A stretch of DNA of 64,000 nucleotides from Rhizobium sp. NLR16a (GTDB taxonomy: Bacteria; Pseudomonadota; Alphaproteobacteria; Rhizobiales; Rhizobiaceae), in NCBI RefSeq assembly GCF_017948245.1, contig NZ_CP072870.1, positions 62,001 to 126,000 of the forward strand. Reading direction: 5' to 3'. A program made the translations under genes and the position numbers. The stretch's first letter is position 1; each line of letters begins with the position of its first letter. Below are positions 9,436 to 17,855 of the stretch, in pieces. The notes below the pieces were generated by a model. That model was not told the DNA's origin. It ran no database searches and saw only the letters and a list, made by a program, of their open reading frames with translations.

Positions 9436-9496
9436 TGTCGTTCCCTTGTTGTTGATCGAGAGAGTAGCGAAGCTTTAATTCCTTGCCTAAGACCGA

Positions 9497-9514
9497 TTAT
9501 CTCTGGAGCAATAA
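9497..9514. promoter_or_regulatory. Candidate LysR-type binding site
   Basis: An interrupted palindrome TTAT-N10-ATAA containing CTCTGGAG lies in the 256-bp gap between the SDR operon and the divergent LysR gene. The size and the AT-rich ends fit the T-N11-A style sites of LysR regulators. The assignment rests only on position and symmetry. Confidence 0.4.
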
Positions 9515-9691
9515 GCAACGGTTATGGAGCCTTGCGCGGCTGCCGAAGAAGAGAAAGATGCGATGTCGCCGCTATTGGCGGTGTTCGTGCCTCGGCAAGG
9601 CCTGGCCGGTTGACGATCGCGTCGCGTTGCAAAAGCTATACGCGTCTGCAAACATGCCATCCCAGCAGATCAGAACGGTTCCCCGATCCTC

Positions 9692-10597
9692 ATGGACATC
9701 AGACGCCTTAAATCCTTCATCGTGATCGTCGACAGCGGCAGCATCACGCGCGCGGCGGATCTTTTGCATATCGCCCAGCCGGCGCTCAGCCAGCAGCTGG
9801 CGGCGCTGGAGGAGCATTTCGGCCAGAAGCTTTTGATCCGCAGCCAGCAGGGCGTCAGCATGACCGATGCGGGCCATGCGGTGTATCGCCATGCCCAGAT
9901 TATCCTCCGGCAGATGGAGCAGGCGCAAGCGGATGCTTCGGCGGCCGGCAATTCCCTTGCTGGGCGTGTCTCTGTCGGTCTGGTCCCTTTCAGCAGCGCT
10001 GCCACGCTGTCGGTCGACCTGTTGGCGGAGACGCGGAAGCGGCATCCCGGCATCCTGCTGCATCTGACCGAAAGTGTGGGGCAGACCTATAGCCAGATGA
10101 TCATGAACGGCCGGCTGGAGATGGCCCTTCTGCATGGAACCGGGCCAATCAAAGGCGTGCGGTTCGAACCCATCCTCAGAGAAGAATTTTTCCTGGTCGC
10201 GCATCGCGATTTTGCAATCGAGGCGGATGCGAAACCTGTCTCCGTCAACGCTCTCGACGGGATACCGATGCTGCTGCCGCCGGCCTATAATTTTGTCCGC
10301 CGCGCAGTCGATACCGCCTTCACGCGCACCCGCACCAATTTGAAAGTCGTGGCGGAAGTCGAGATCGTCCGCACCCTGGGGCGCGCGGTCGGCGACGGTC
10401 TCGGCGCAACGATTATGCCGAAAGCCATCGCCGATCGCATCGTATCGGAATCAAGCGAGCCGCTGATCTGCCGGCTCGTCTCTCCGCGGATCGAGGAAAC
10501 CCTGTCGCTTTGCGTTTCCGACCAGAATCCCCTGTCGGAACCGGCCCTTGCCGTCCGGGACATTCTCCTCGAGCTGACGGCGCGGCTGAAAGACTGA
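9692..10597 (+). CDS. LysR family transcriptional regulator
   Basis: A 301-residue LysR regulator. The N-terminal winged helix-turn-helix reads FIVIVDSGSITRAADLLH then AQPALSQQLAALEEHFG, followed by a periplasmic-binding-protein-like effector domain. It is divergent from the SDR-transporter operon, the usual arrangement for a LysR regulator and its target. It converges on the aminotransferase gene with a 15-bp gap. The effector is unknown but is likely the imported compound or an intermediate. Confidence 0.92.
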   Translation: MDIRRLKSFIVIVDSGSITRAADLLHIAQPALSQQLAALEEHFGQKLLIRSQQGVSMTDAGHAVYRHAQIILRQMEQAQADASAAGNSLAGRVSVGLVPFSSAATLSVDLLAETRKRHPGILLHLTESVGQTYSQMIMNGRLEMALLHGTGPIKGVRFEPILREEFFLVAHRDFAIEADAKPVSVNALDGIPMLLPPAYNFVRRAVDTAFTRTRTNLKVVAEVEIVRTLGRAVGDGLGATIMPKAIADRIVSESSEPLICRLVSPRIEETLSLCVSDQNPLSEPALAVRDILLELTARLKD

Positions 10598-10612
10598 GGC
10601 GGGGGCTGCCGG

Positions 10613-11815
10613 TCAGCGCATATCCTTACAGAACTCGGCGATGCGGGCGCAGCCCTCACCGAGTTTCTCCATGCTGGTGGCGTAGGAAATGCGGAAGAAG
10701 GGGCTCATTCCGTAAGCCGCGCCTTGCACGGTCGCCACATGGTGCTCTTCCACGAGCGCCATAACGAAATCGACATCCGTTTCGATCTTTCGTCCGCCCT
10801 TGCTGGTCTTGCCGATCAGCCCTGAAATGTTGGGATAGATGTAGAAGGCGCCTTCGGGCCTGTGGCAGCGCAGCCCTTCCACCTCCGACAGTTTGCCGAG
10901 GACGAAGTCGCGTCTCTTCTTGTAGATTGCCGCCCGCTCCTTCAGGAGATCCTGAGGTCCGTCGAGCGCCGCGGTCGCGGCCGCCTGCGTCAGCGTCGCG
11001 ATGCCGCCGCCGTTCTGACCGTTGACGTTGCTGATAGCTGCCATCAACTCTTTCGAGCCGGCGCAGAAACCGAGCCGCCACCCCGTCATCGCGTAAGCCT
11101 TGGAGACGCCGTTCATCGTCAGGACGCGCTCATAGAGCCTCGGCTCGACTTCCGCCATGGTGCAGAACTGGAAGTCGTCATAGACCAGGTGCTCGTAAAT
11201 ATCGTCGGTCATGATCCAGACGTGGGGATGGCGCAGCATGACCTCGGCGATGGCGGCCATCTCCGTCCGGGAGCAGGCTGCTCCCGTCGGATTGTTCGGG
11301 AAATTAAGGAAGAGCCATTTGGTGCGCGGCGTAATCGCCGCCTCCAGATCCTCCGGGCGCAGCTTGAAGCCGGTCTGCTCGTGGCAGGGAACCGCGACGG
11401 GCACGCCGCCGGCGAATTTGACAATATCGGCATAGCTGACCCAGGAGGGTGTCGGAATGACAACCTCGTCGCCCGGATTGCAGGTTGCGAGCATCGCATT
11501 GAAGATCACCTGCTTGCCGCCGCCCGAAACGACGATCTGGCTGGCGTCATAGTCGAGATTATTGTCACGCTTGAACTTCCTGATGATCGCGGCCTTGAGG
11601 ACCGGCGTGCCGTCCATCGGCGGATATTTCGTGTCGCCCGCGAGAGCCGCCGCATGCGCCGCTTCGATGGCGTGCGCCGGCGTGGGGAAATCCGGCTCGC
11701 CGGAGGAGAGGCTGACGACTTTGATCCCTTTGGCGGCGAGCTCCCTGGCCCGCTGGGTCATGGCGGCGGATGCTGATATGGAGACGTTTTTCAGGCGGTC
11801 GGCTTTGATGGACAT
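10613..11815 (-). CDS. Class I aminotransferase, aspartate aminotransferase-like
   Basis: A 400-residue PLP-dependent aminotransferase of the AatA group. LSSGEPDFPTPAH near the N-terminus, NFPNNPTGA, and the PLP lysine block SKAYAMTGWRLG are plain. The C-terminal FFRISYATS supplies the substrate carboxylate Arg. The ATG at 11815 was preferred over an upstream frame start because the family normally begins there. It sits 61 bp after the pxpA-like gene on the same strand and could move amino groups from the glutamate or related amino acid produced by that cluster. Confidence 0.88.
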   Translation of the reverse strand: MSIKADRLKNVSISASAAMTQRARELAAKGIKVVSLSSGEPDFPTPAHAIEAAHAAALAGDTKYPPMDGTPVLKAAIIRKFKRDNNLDYDASQIVVSGGGKQVIFNAMLATCNPGDEVVIPTPSWVSYADIVKFAGGVPVAVPCHEQTGFKLRPEDLEAAITPRTKWLFLNFPNNPTGAACSRTEMAAIAEVMLRHPHVWIMTDDIYEHLVYDDFQFCTMAEVEPRLYERVLTMNGVSKAYAMTGWRLGFCAGSKELMAAISNVNGQNGGGIATLTQAAATAALDGPQDLLKERAAIYKKRRDFVLGKLSEVEGLRCHRPEGAFYIYPNISGLIGKTSKGGRKIETDVDFVMALVEEHHVATVQGAAYGMSPFFRISYATSMEKLGEGCARIAEFCKDMR

Positions 11816-11876
11816 CGGAATGGTCCTTCGGCGAGGGATTGGAGTTATGGACCGCCCGCGGGCGATCGGCATTGAG

Positions 11877-12644
11877 TCATTCGGCGAGTCCGGCAGCGGG
11901 AGCGAGTGCCGCGCCCGTGGCTTCGATTTCGCCGCGAACGATGCCGGCGAGTTCGAGGGCGCCGGGTGTATCGCTGTGCACGAGGATGGAGCGCGCCGGC
12001 ATGGCGATCACGGCGCCTTCGATCGTCTGGACGGTCCCATCGAGCAGGAATTGCCGCACGCGGGCGCGCACCGAGGCTTCGTCCTTGATGACGGCGCCCG
12101 GGAGCCCGCGCGCGACGAGTTTGCCGTCGGCATCATAGGCGCGGTCCGCGAGGAAAAGCGCCAGCGTCTTCAGGCGCGCGCGTCTGGCCGCCAATTCGAT
12201 CTCGCTGCCCGCCGTGACGAAGACCACGAGACCGGGGTCCACGGTAGCGATCGCATCCATCATCAGGTCGGCGAGGACGGGATCGCGGTTGACCATATTG
12301 CCCATGGCTGCATGGAAGCTGATATGAGAGACGGCGACCCGCTCGCTCCTGGCGATGGCCATCAGTGCGCCGAGCTGGTAGAGCATCTGCTGGCGAAGCT
12401 CGTCTGCCGAGAACGGTATTTCGCGCCGGCCGAAGCCGAGCCGGTCGGGCAGACCGGGATGAGCGCCGATGCCGACGCCGCTCAGCTTTGCGAGCCGGAC
12501 CATGCGTCCCATCGTATCGGGATCGCCGCCGTGGAAACCGCAGGCGATGTTGGCCGAGGAGACGATTTTCATCATCGCTTCGTCGTCGCACAGCCGGTAG
12601 GGACCAAATCCTTCGCCCATATCGGAATTCAGATCGATCTTCAT
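11877..12644 (-). CDS. LamB/YcsF family protein, PxpA-like, variant active-site motif
   Basis: A 255-residue protein of the family that includes 5-oxoprolinase subunit PxpA. DLNSDMGEGFG, SANIACGFHGGDP, IGAHPGLPDRLGFGRR and a C-terminal LVHSDTPGA are present. The usual KPHGxLYN block is replaced by SFHAAMGN at residues 109-116; of it only His111 and Asn116 remain. The protein is therefore a divergent branch and may act on a different amide or lactam. It lies 21 bp after the pxpC-like gene in a long minus-strand operon. Confidence 0.85.
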   Translation of the reverse strand: MKIDLNSDMGEGFGPYRLCDDEAMMKIVSSANIACGFHGGDPDTMGRMVRLAKLSGVGIGAHPGLPDRLGFGRREIPFSADELRQQMLYQLGALMAIARSERVAVSHISFHAAMGNMVNRDPVLADLMMDAIATVDPGLVVFVTAGSEIELAARRARLKTLALFLADRAYDADGKLVARGLPGAVIKDEASVRARVRQFLLDGTVQTIEGAVIAMPARSILVHSDTPGALELAGIVRGEIEATGAALAPAAGLAE

Positions 12645-12665
12645 GAGTTCCTCCTTGTGAGGGTC

Positions 12666-13661
12666 CTAAGCCATCGCCTTCAAAGCGCGCTTGACCATCC
12701 GGGACGTCCGTCTGACGTCGTCGACATAGCGGGCGACGGCCTGTTCGACAGCGCGCGCTTCGGCGTGTGTCGAGCGAACAAAGCTGAGGCGGGCGCCGAT
12801 GCGGGCCTGTCCCAGCCGCCAGAGATCGGATTCGATCACGCCGGCGATTTTCGGATATCCGCCGGCGGTGTTCGCATCGCTCATCTGCACGATCGGTTCG
12901 CCGCCGGGCGGCACCTGGATAACGCCGGGCACGACACCGTGGGAGCGCATCTCGATGGATGCCACCGGTTTGATCGGTTCGCCTGACAAGCGGTAGCCCG
13001 TCCGGTCGCTTCGGGAGGAAATCCTCCAGGTCTGGCTCCAGAAGGCTTCGCCGTCTTTGGTGAAAAGCTCATGCTCGCCTGCCGGCAGAGCGCGGATCGG
13101 CAATACGCCATCGACCGGGGCCGGAAAGACATCGCTGAGCGCTGTCGCCGGTTCGACGACGGCGAGGCCCGTGGCCGGCAGCATGGCAATCTCCGCGTCC
13201 TCGCCGATCGCGATCCGATCGCCTTTCGCCAGTGGCCGGCCTGCATTGCCTCCGAAGCCGCCGCGTAGCGACGTGCTGCGCGAGCCCATGACGACCGGGA
13301 TATCCAGGCCGCCGCCGAGCGCGACGTAGGAGCGCGCCAGCCGCGGAGGCTGCTTCAGTTCGAGAACCTGTCCGGGCTCGGCGACATAGGCGCACCAGGC
13401 AAGCCGTTCCGATCCGTCGAGATGGGGATTGCCGTCGGCGCCGGTTATGGCAAAGGCGATACGTCGCTCGAAACGCAGGCGGAACGGGAAGGTCTGCACC
13501 TCGACCACGGCAGCGTTCTCGTCGTTGCCGACGAGAATATTGCCGATCCGGACCGCAAGCGGATCCATCGCGCCGCTCGCCGATACGCCGATATCGCGAT
13601 AGCCGGGACGGCCAAGGTCCTGCACGGTGTTGAAAGGGCCGCTCTCCAGGATCTCGATCAT
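12666..13661 (-). CDS. Biotin-dependent carboxyltransferase family protein (PxpC/KipA-like)
   Basis: A 331-residue protein of the AHS2/KipA family. The start IEILESGPFNTVQDLGRPGYRDIGVSASG matches the family opening (TVQDxGRxG, then SGxMD), and GGLDIPVVMGSRSTS is the later conserved block. Family members are the 5-oxoprolinase subunit PxpC and the second half of the carboxyltransferase domain of urea carboxylase. Its start overlaps the pxpB-like stop by 4 bp, so the two halves are made together. Whether it uses biotin is open, but biotin carboxylase and a carrier are encoded in the same operon. Confidence 0.88.
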   Translation of the reverse strand: MIEILESGPFNTVQDLGRPGYRDIGVSASGAMDPLAVRIGNILVGNDENAAVVEVQTFPFRLRFERRIAFAITGADGNPHLDGSERLAWCAYVAEPGQVLELKQPPRLARSYVALGGGLDIPVVMGSRSTSLRGGFGGNAGRPLAKGDRIAIGEDAEIAMLPATGLAVVEPATALSDVFPAPVDGVLPIRALPAGEHELFTKDGEAFWSQTWRISSRSDRTGYRLSGEPIKPVASIEMRSHGVVPGVIQVPPGGEPIVQMSDANTAGGYPKIAGVIESDLWRLGQARIGARLSFVRSTHAEARAVEQAVARYVDDVRRTSRMVKRALKAMA

Positions 13662-14365
13662 AGCTCGATCCTCGCCGGCAGGAACCGGACCGTGTCTCCC
13701 GGCGCCATCATGGCCGGGATCGGCGAGGCGGGGTCGAACATTTCAAGTGTGGCAAAGCCGATGGAATTCCAGCCGTTCGGTCCTGTCAGCATGGCGACGC
13801 CGGTCTGCATGCCGCCGATGGTCACGCAGCCCTTCGCCATCTTCAGCGAGGGGACGGTCTTCCGTGGCATGTAGATACGTGGGTCGAGACCATGCAGATA
13901 TCCGAAGCCGGGAGCGCTTCCCAAAGCGAAAACACGGTAGGTCGCTTGATGATGGATACGCACCACCTCGCGATCGCTGAGGCCCGAGAGATTGCAAAGG
14001 GCCGGAAGATCGGTCGCGTGTTCGCCGCCGTAATGGACGGGGATCTCGATGGTCTTGCCATCGAGATCGATGCTCTCAGCATTCGCCCATGCCTCCAGCA
14101 GCCGTGCGACCACCGCATCGGGGTCCTCGGGCGTCTCCTTGAAAATCACCAGCAGATTGGTCATCCCGGGAATATCTTCCGCAAGATCCGCCCAGCCTTT
14201 CACAGTCTGGGAGAGAGCCCAGATCCGCCGCTGCGCGACAAGATCGAATTCACCGGGCGCCTCGAGCAGGAAGGCTCTAGCGCCGACCGAGGAAACCCTT
14301 GCCCGGCTGTTGGTGGCCGGAACGATCTCGCGTTGCGAAGCGTGCCTGTTCGTCGTGACGATCAT
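13658..14365 (-). CDS. PxpB/KipI-like carboxyltransferase subunit
   Basis: A 235-residue AHS1/KipI-family protein. The conserved core is visible: IPVHYGG, SAPGFGYLHGLDPRIYMPRK and IGGMQTGVAMLTGPNGWN. The family pattern usually has R/P-rich and VPAGSV blocks where this one has VPSLKMAKGCV, so it belongs with the variant PxpA rather than the standard PxpB. It overlaps both neighbours by 4 bp. In urea carboxylase the homologous segment forms the first half of the carboxyltransferase domain. Confidence 0.86.
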   Translation of the reverse strand: MIVTTNRHASQREIVPATNSRARVSSVGARAFLLEAPGEFDLVAQRRIWALSQTVKGWADLAEDIPGMTNLLVIFKETPEDPDAVVARLLEAWANAESIDLDGKTIEIPVHYGGEHATDLPALCNLSGLSDREVVRIHHQATYRVFALGSAPGFGYLHGLDPRIYMPRKTVPSLKMAKGCVTIGGMQTGVAMLTGPNGWNSIGFATLEMFDPASPIPAMMAPGDTVRFLPARIEL

Positions 14366-14787
14366 GATGGGAACCTGATTTCGAACAGAGGATCGCCGTA
14401 GCCCACCAGCGCGCCGGGCGCGGCGAGCAGTCTGGTCATAACACCGGAAGGGTCGGCGCGAAGGGGAAGCAGCACATCCCCTACCCTGATGAAGCCGAGG
14501 ATATCGGCGACGGACTGGGATCGCGGCAAATTTTGCGGCACGGCGGAGGCGGCCGGATGTTCGACGCAGAAGCGGCCCGCCATCGGCGCCGTCACGACCG
14601 TCTGTGTGGCGCGTGGCGCGCGCGGCGCTGCCTCTGTCGCGCTGATCCGCGCCTCCCCCTCCCCTGAAATGACGATGCGAAGCTGGGCGCCCGGACGGGA
14701 AATTTCCAGCCCGTCCACGCCGGCGGCCGTCAGTGCTTGGGTCAGCAGCGCGATGGTGGCCGGATCGCTGAAATCGATCGCGCTCAT
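14362..14787 (-). CDS. AccB-like carrier paralogue lacking the biotinyl lysine
   Basis: A 141-residue protein with the same two-part layout as the AccB of this operon: a short N-terminal domain, an Ala/Pro linker, then a biotinyl-like domain beginning VVTAPMAG. The last 38 residues align without gaps to the end of the 16178-16600 product, and there EAMK falls on RVGD. Lys106 of the true carrier is thus Asp104 here, so it cannot be biotinylated. It overlaps accC and the pxpB-like gene by 4 bp each. It may be a structural subunit or a decoy. The ATG at 14787 was chosen from the overlap and the match to AccB. Confidence 0.8.
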   Translation of the reverse strand: MSAIDFSDPATIALLTQALTAAGVDGLEISRPGAQLRIVISGEGEARISATEAAPRAPRATQTVVTAPMAGRFCVEHPAASAVPQNLPRSQSVADILGFIRVGDVLLPLRADPSGVMTRLLAAPGALVGYGDPLFEIRFPS

Positions 14788-16178
14788 GCCGCCGCCCTCC
14801 GCAGCTTCAGCCATTGTTCGAGATAGTGAATGTCGGTTTCGCCGCGCGCGAAAGCATGGTCCTCGAACAGGGCGCGCAGGAAGGGAATATTGGTGGCGAT
14901 GCCCTCGATCTCGGTGCCGGCAAGCGCTTCGCACATTCTGGCCATGGCTTTCGCCCGCGTCGGCGCATGCACGATCAGCTTGGCGATCAGCGAGTCGTAA
15001 TAGGGCGAGACCTTATAGCCGGCATGGATATGTGTATCGACGCGGGTGCCGGGTCCTTGAGGCAAAGCCAGACGGGTGATGATGCCCGCCGACGGCAGGA
15101 AGGTGTCGGGATCTTCGGCGTTGATGCGGCATTCGAAAGAGTGGCCTTCGCAGATCACCTCGCTTTGGATGAGGTTCAGAACCTCACCCTGGGCCGCCCT
15201 TATCTGCGCCTGGACGATATCGACGCCGCTCGTCAGCTCGGTGACGGAATGCTCGACCTGAAGCCGGGTGTTCATTTCGATGAAATAGAAGGCTCCGTCC
15301 TCATAGAGGAATTCGAAGGTTCCGACGCCCCGGTAGCCGATCTGGCGGCAGGCCTCGACACAGGCCATGCCGACCGGCCGGATGATATCGGATGCGATTC
15401 CAGGCGCCGGCGCCTCCTCCACAACCTTCTGATGGCGGCGCTGCATCGAGCAGTCTCGATGCCCCAGCCATACGGTGTTGCCGTGGTCGTCGCAAAGTAC
15501 CTGTATTTCGATGTGGCGCGGATGCCCCAGGAATTTTTCCATGTAGAGTGAGGGCGATCCGAAAGCCTTGCGGGCTTCTTCCCCGGTCAGCGCGATTGCT
15601 TCATGCAACTGGTCGGCCTTCGGAACGACGCGCATGCCGCGGCCGCCGCCGCCGCCTGATGCCTTGATGATGACGGGATAGCCGATCTCCAGCGCGAGCT
15701 GCTCGACCGATGCGGGATCATCGGGCAGCGCCGTGTCCGGCCCGGGAACGCACGGCACGCCCGCCGCCATCATCGCCCGCTTCGCCGCGATCTTGTCGCC
15801 CATGGTCGCGATCGACGAAGCCGTCGGACCGATGAAGACCAGCCCTGCCTTTTCGACAGCGTCGGCGAATGCCGCATTTTCCGACAGAAACCCGTAACCG
15901 GGATGGATGGCGCCTGCGCCGGTCAGGCGCGCCGCGAGAAGAATGGCATCCTGATTGAGGTAGCTTTTCGCCGCGCTCGACGGGCCGATGCAGAGAAAGC
16001 TGTCGGCGGTGCTGCCGTAGGGTGCTTCCCTGTCCGCCTCGGAGCAGATGGCGATCGTCTTGAGGCCGAGCTCGCGACAGGCGCGCTGGATCCGTGCTGC
16101 GATCTCGCCGCGATTGGCGATGAGGACGGTATCGAAGCGGCGCCGTGAGACAGCGGATTGTTCAGTTGATTCCGGCAT
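14784..16178 (-). CDS. accC: Biotin carboxylase subunit (AccC-like)
   Basis: A 464-residue ATP-grasp enzyme. The N-terminal VLIANRGEIAARIQRAC, the glycine-rich ATP loop GGGGRGMR, the biotin carboxylase block HIEIQVLCDDHGN and EMNTRLQVEHSVTE are all intact. It carboxylates biotin on a carrier protein using bicarbonate and ATP. No accA or accD lies nearby; the only carboxyltransferase-like genes are the PxpB/PxpC homologues downstream. It is therefore more likely to serve a special amide carboxylase than acetyl-CoA carboxylase. It shares one base with accB and overlaps the second carrier gene. Confidence 0.93.
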   Translation of the reverse strand: MPESTEQSAVSRRRFDTVLIANRGEIAARIQRACRELGLKTIAICSEADREAPYGSTADSFLCIGPSSAAKSYLNQDAILLAARLTGAGAIHPGYGFLSENAAFADAVEKAGLVFIGPTASSIATMGDKIAAKRAMMAAGVPCVPGPDTALPDDPASVEQLALEIGYPVIIKASGGGGGRGMRVVPKADQLHEAIALTGEEARKAFGSPSLYMEKFLGHPRHIEIQVLCDDHGNTVWLGHRDCSMQRRHQKVVEEAPAPGIASDIIRPVGMACVEACRQIGYRGVGTFEFLYEDGAFYFIEMNTRLQVEHSVTELTSGVDIVQAQIRAAQGEVLNLIQSEVICEGHSFECRINAEDPDTFLPSAGIITRLALPQGPGTRVDTHIHAGYKVSPYYDSLIAKLIVHAPTRAKAMARMCEALAGTEIEGIATNIPFLRALFEDHAFARGETDIHYLEQWLKLRRAAA

Positions 16179-16600
16179 CAGGCAATCTCCGCCAGCAGGT
16201 CGCCGGTCTCGACCTCGCCGCCGTCTATTTCGGTCAGGCGCATGATGCGCCCGGCCCGCGGTGCGGTGATCGTGTTGAAAACCTTCATGGCCTCGATGAT
16301 GAAGAGCGTCTGCCCCTCCTCCACCGCGTCTCCGATCGCGACAAATGGCGGTTCCCCGGGCGCCGGGGCCTTGTGGAGAACGCCGAAAACAGGCGCCGTC
16401 ACCGCATGGGAGGTTTGCTCGACGCCGCCCGAGAGCGCACCGGCGATCGGTCTCGGCTTTCGCTCGGGTTTGGCGACAGCCTCCTGGCTCGCTGCCGTTC
16501 GGAAAATCCGAACCGTCAAGTCCTTTTCCGTCACGGTCAGCTCGGTAATATTGGATCGTCCGACAAAGTCGATCAGCGTCTTGATCTTCGAGAGGTCCAT
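16178..16600 (-). CDS. accB: Biotin carboxyl carrier protein (AccB-like)
   Basis: A 140-residue carrier with an N-terminal AccB-type domain (LIDFVGRSNITELTVTEKD), a linker and a C-terminal biotinyl domain. The biotin attachment motif EAMKVF is present with Lys106. It is the first gene of the operon that continues with accC, a lysine-less paralogue, and pxpB/C/A-like genes. The ATG at 16600 gives the usual AccB N-terminus. The promoter should lie in the 235-bp gap upstream. Confidence 0.92.
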   Translation of the reverse strand: MDLSKIKTLIDFVGRSNITELTVTEKDLTVRIFRTAASQEAVAKPERKPRPIAGALSGGVEQTSHAVTAPVFGVLHKAPAPGEPPFVAIGDAVEEGQTLFIIEAMKVFNTITAPRAGRIMRLTEIDGGEVETGDLLAEIA

Positions 16601-16835
16601 GTGCGTGCTCGGAATTTCAAAATACCACCGCGCATAGCCGAAGTTTCAGATCGCCCGGTGTTGTGATTTCGTAGCACGACGGGCGGATTGATGGGGTCAG
16701 ACGAAGTTTTGATGGAGCGCAGTCCGCGCCCTGTGGGGACATGGCGCCGGATGCCGTTATGGCAGCCGGCGCTGAGACAAAAGCGCTTAAGTCCTGTACG
16801 CCCTCAATCCGCCATCGATAGCGGCGGCCTCGACG

Positions 16836-17210
16836 TCAGACAAGTTTGAATGTTTTTCGTGTCGCTTCAACTTTGCCCTTCATGTCATCCAGTTTTATGG
16901 CAATCCAGAACTCAGTTTTTTCGTCGAATGGGCCGGCATCTAGTTCCGGTTTAACAACGAGCGACAACACTTTGTCTGTGCTCGTCGCAGAGCCATCGGT
17001 ATCTATTTTGATTTTATAGATTTCTTTCTTGTCGCTGGCAGTTGGGTTTGAAACGTCGTCACTCCCGTCTGGCTGAGTAGAGATATAGACATATATCTTG
17101 TTGCTGAGACCGGAGCCTATTATTTTAAAGGGCGTTCGAACAAGCAATGGAGCAACGACGGTCTCCGGCTCGAGGCGCTCGATTTTAACTTTAGGGTTTG
17201 CGGCGGGCAT
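16836..17210 (-). CDS. Hypothetical protein, possible beta-sandwich
   Basis: A 124-residue protein that I do not recognise. It is rich in beta-type segments (VAPLLVRTPFKIIGSGLSN, then KIYVYISTQPDG and KTEFWIAIKLDD), as in IPT/TIG or similar sandwich domains, and has no signal peptide or membrane helix. The ATG at 17210 has GGGAGG 7 bp upstream; the in-frame ATG at 17225 would overlap that site and was not chosen. The gene is visibly less GC-rich than its neighbours. It is the third gene of a minus-strand set with a metallopeptidase. Confidence 0.65.
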   Translation of the reverse strand: MPAANPKVKIERLEPETVVAPLLVRTPFKIIGSGLSNKIYVYISTQPDGSDDVSNPTASDKKEIYKIKIDTDGSATSTDKVLSLVVKPELDAGPFDEKTEFWIAIKLDDMKGKVEATRKTFKLV

Positions 17211-17241
17211 ATGATCCTCCCTCATCCGTCTTTAACTTGAA

Positions 17242-17847
17242 TTACTCGTTATCGCCTGATCTTCGAGGAATGAACCCACCTGATCTTGACATCACGCCAC
17301 CGGAGCGGGACAGGGCCCCGCCCGATCTGGACATTGCGCTGCTCGCCATCCCTCGGGGGTCAGAGGAAACCTCGGCCGACAGAAGGATTTGCTCGAGGGT
17401 TCCTGTTTCAGCATCGAGTCTCATCGAGACGTCGCCCTTGTCATAAATCCAGACCCTGATGTCCTTGGCGAGTGCTCCGAATTGGGAACCAAGGCCGGTT
17501 CGCGCACTCGAACCAGGAGCCCGATACAATCTGTCATACTCAATATCGCCATCCACGTTCCTCGGCGGCGGATCGTCAGGATCGGCTCCCGGGCCGTGGA
17601 CAACGAAGATCGCTGGTCGACCAAGTTCAACGAACGCCCCCTCGAACGAGAAAGCGAAGATTCGCGCCAGAACCGCGTCGGCTGCACCAAGCTGGTCTCT
17701 CAGAAAATTATTTCTTCCCGCTATTGGTACGCTTAGATTCTGATAAATGGGGCCTCCTCTAAGGATCAGATCGCTCAGCGGACGTCCGAACAGATGTATC
17801 GATGATATGCCTAGTAAAGTTTCATTGTCTGCCACTTCTCCCTCCAT
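17242..17847 (-). CDS. Hypothetical protein with C-terminal SRSGG repeats
   Basis: A 201-residue protein without recognised family. The body contains AIFVVHGPGADPDDPPPRN and a DIRVWIYDKGDVSMRLD segment. The C-terminus is a low-complexity tail with three copies of SRSGG (SRSGGALSRSGGVMSRSGG) and then PRRSGDNE. The tail could be a flexible linker, an assembly segment or a secretion/cleavage region. It lies 8 bp downstream of the metallopeptidase gene and 31 bp upstream of the small beta protein, so the three are probably co-transcribed. Confidence 0.6.
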   Translation of the reverse strand: MEGEVADNETLLGISSIHLFGRPLSDLILRGGPIYQNLSVPIAGRNNFLRDQLGAADAVLARIFAFSFEGAFVELGRPAIFVVHGPGADPDDPPPRNVDGDIEYDRLYRAPGSSARTGLGSQFGALAKDIRVWIYDKGDVSMRLDAETGTLEQILLSAEVSSDPRGMASSAMSRSGGALSRSGGVMSRSGGFIPRRSGDNE

Positions 17848-17855
17848 CTCTGTGA

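Noticed and set aside
14784..16600. Housekeeping acetyl-CoA carboxylase accB-accC
   Set aside because: The genes overlap the pxp-like genes, are accompanied by a lysine-less carrier paralogue and lie on an accessory replicon, so a fatty-acid role is less likely than a dedicated carboxylase.
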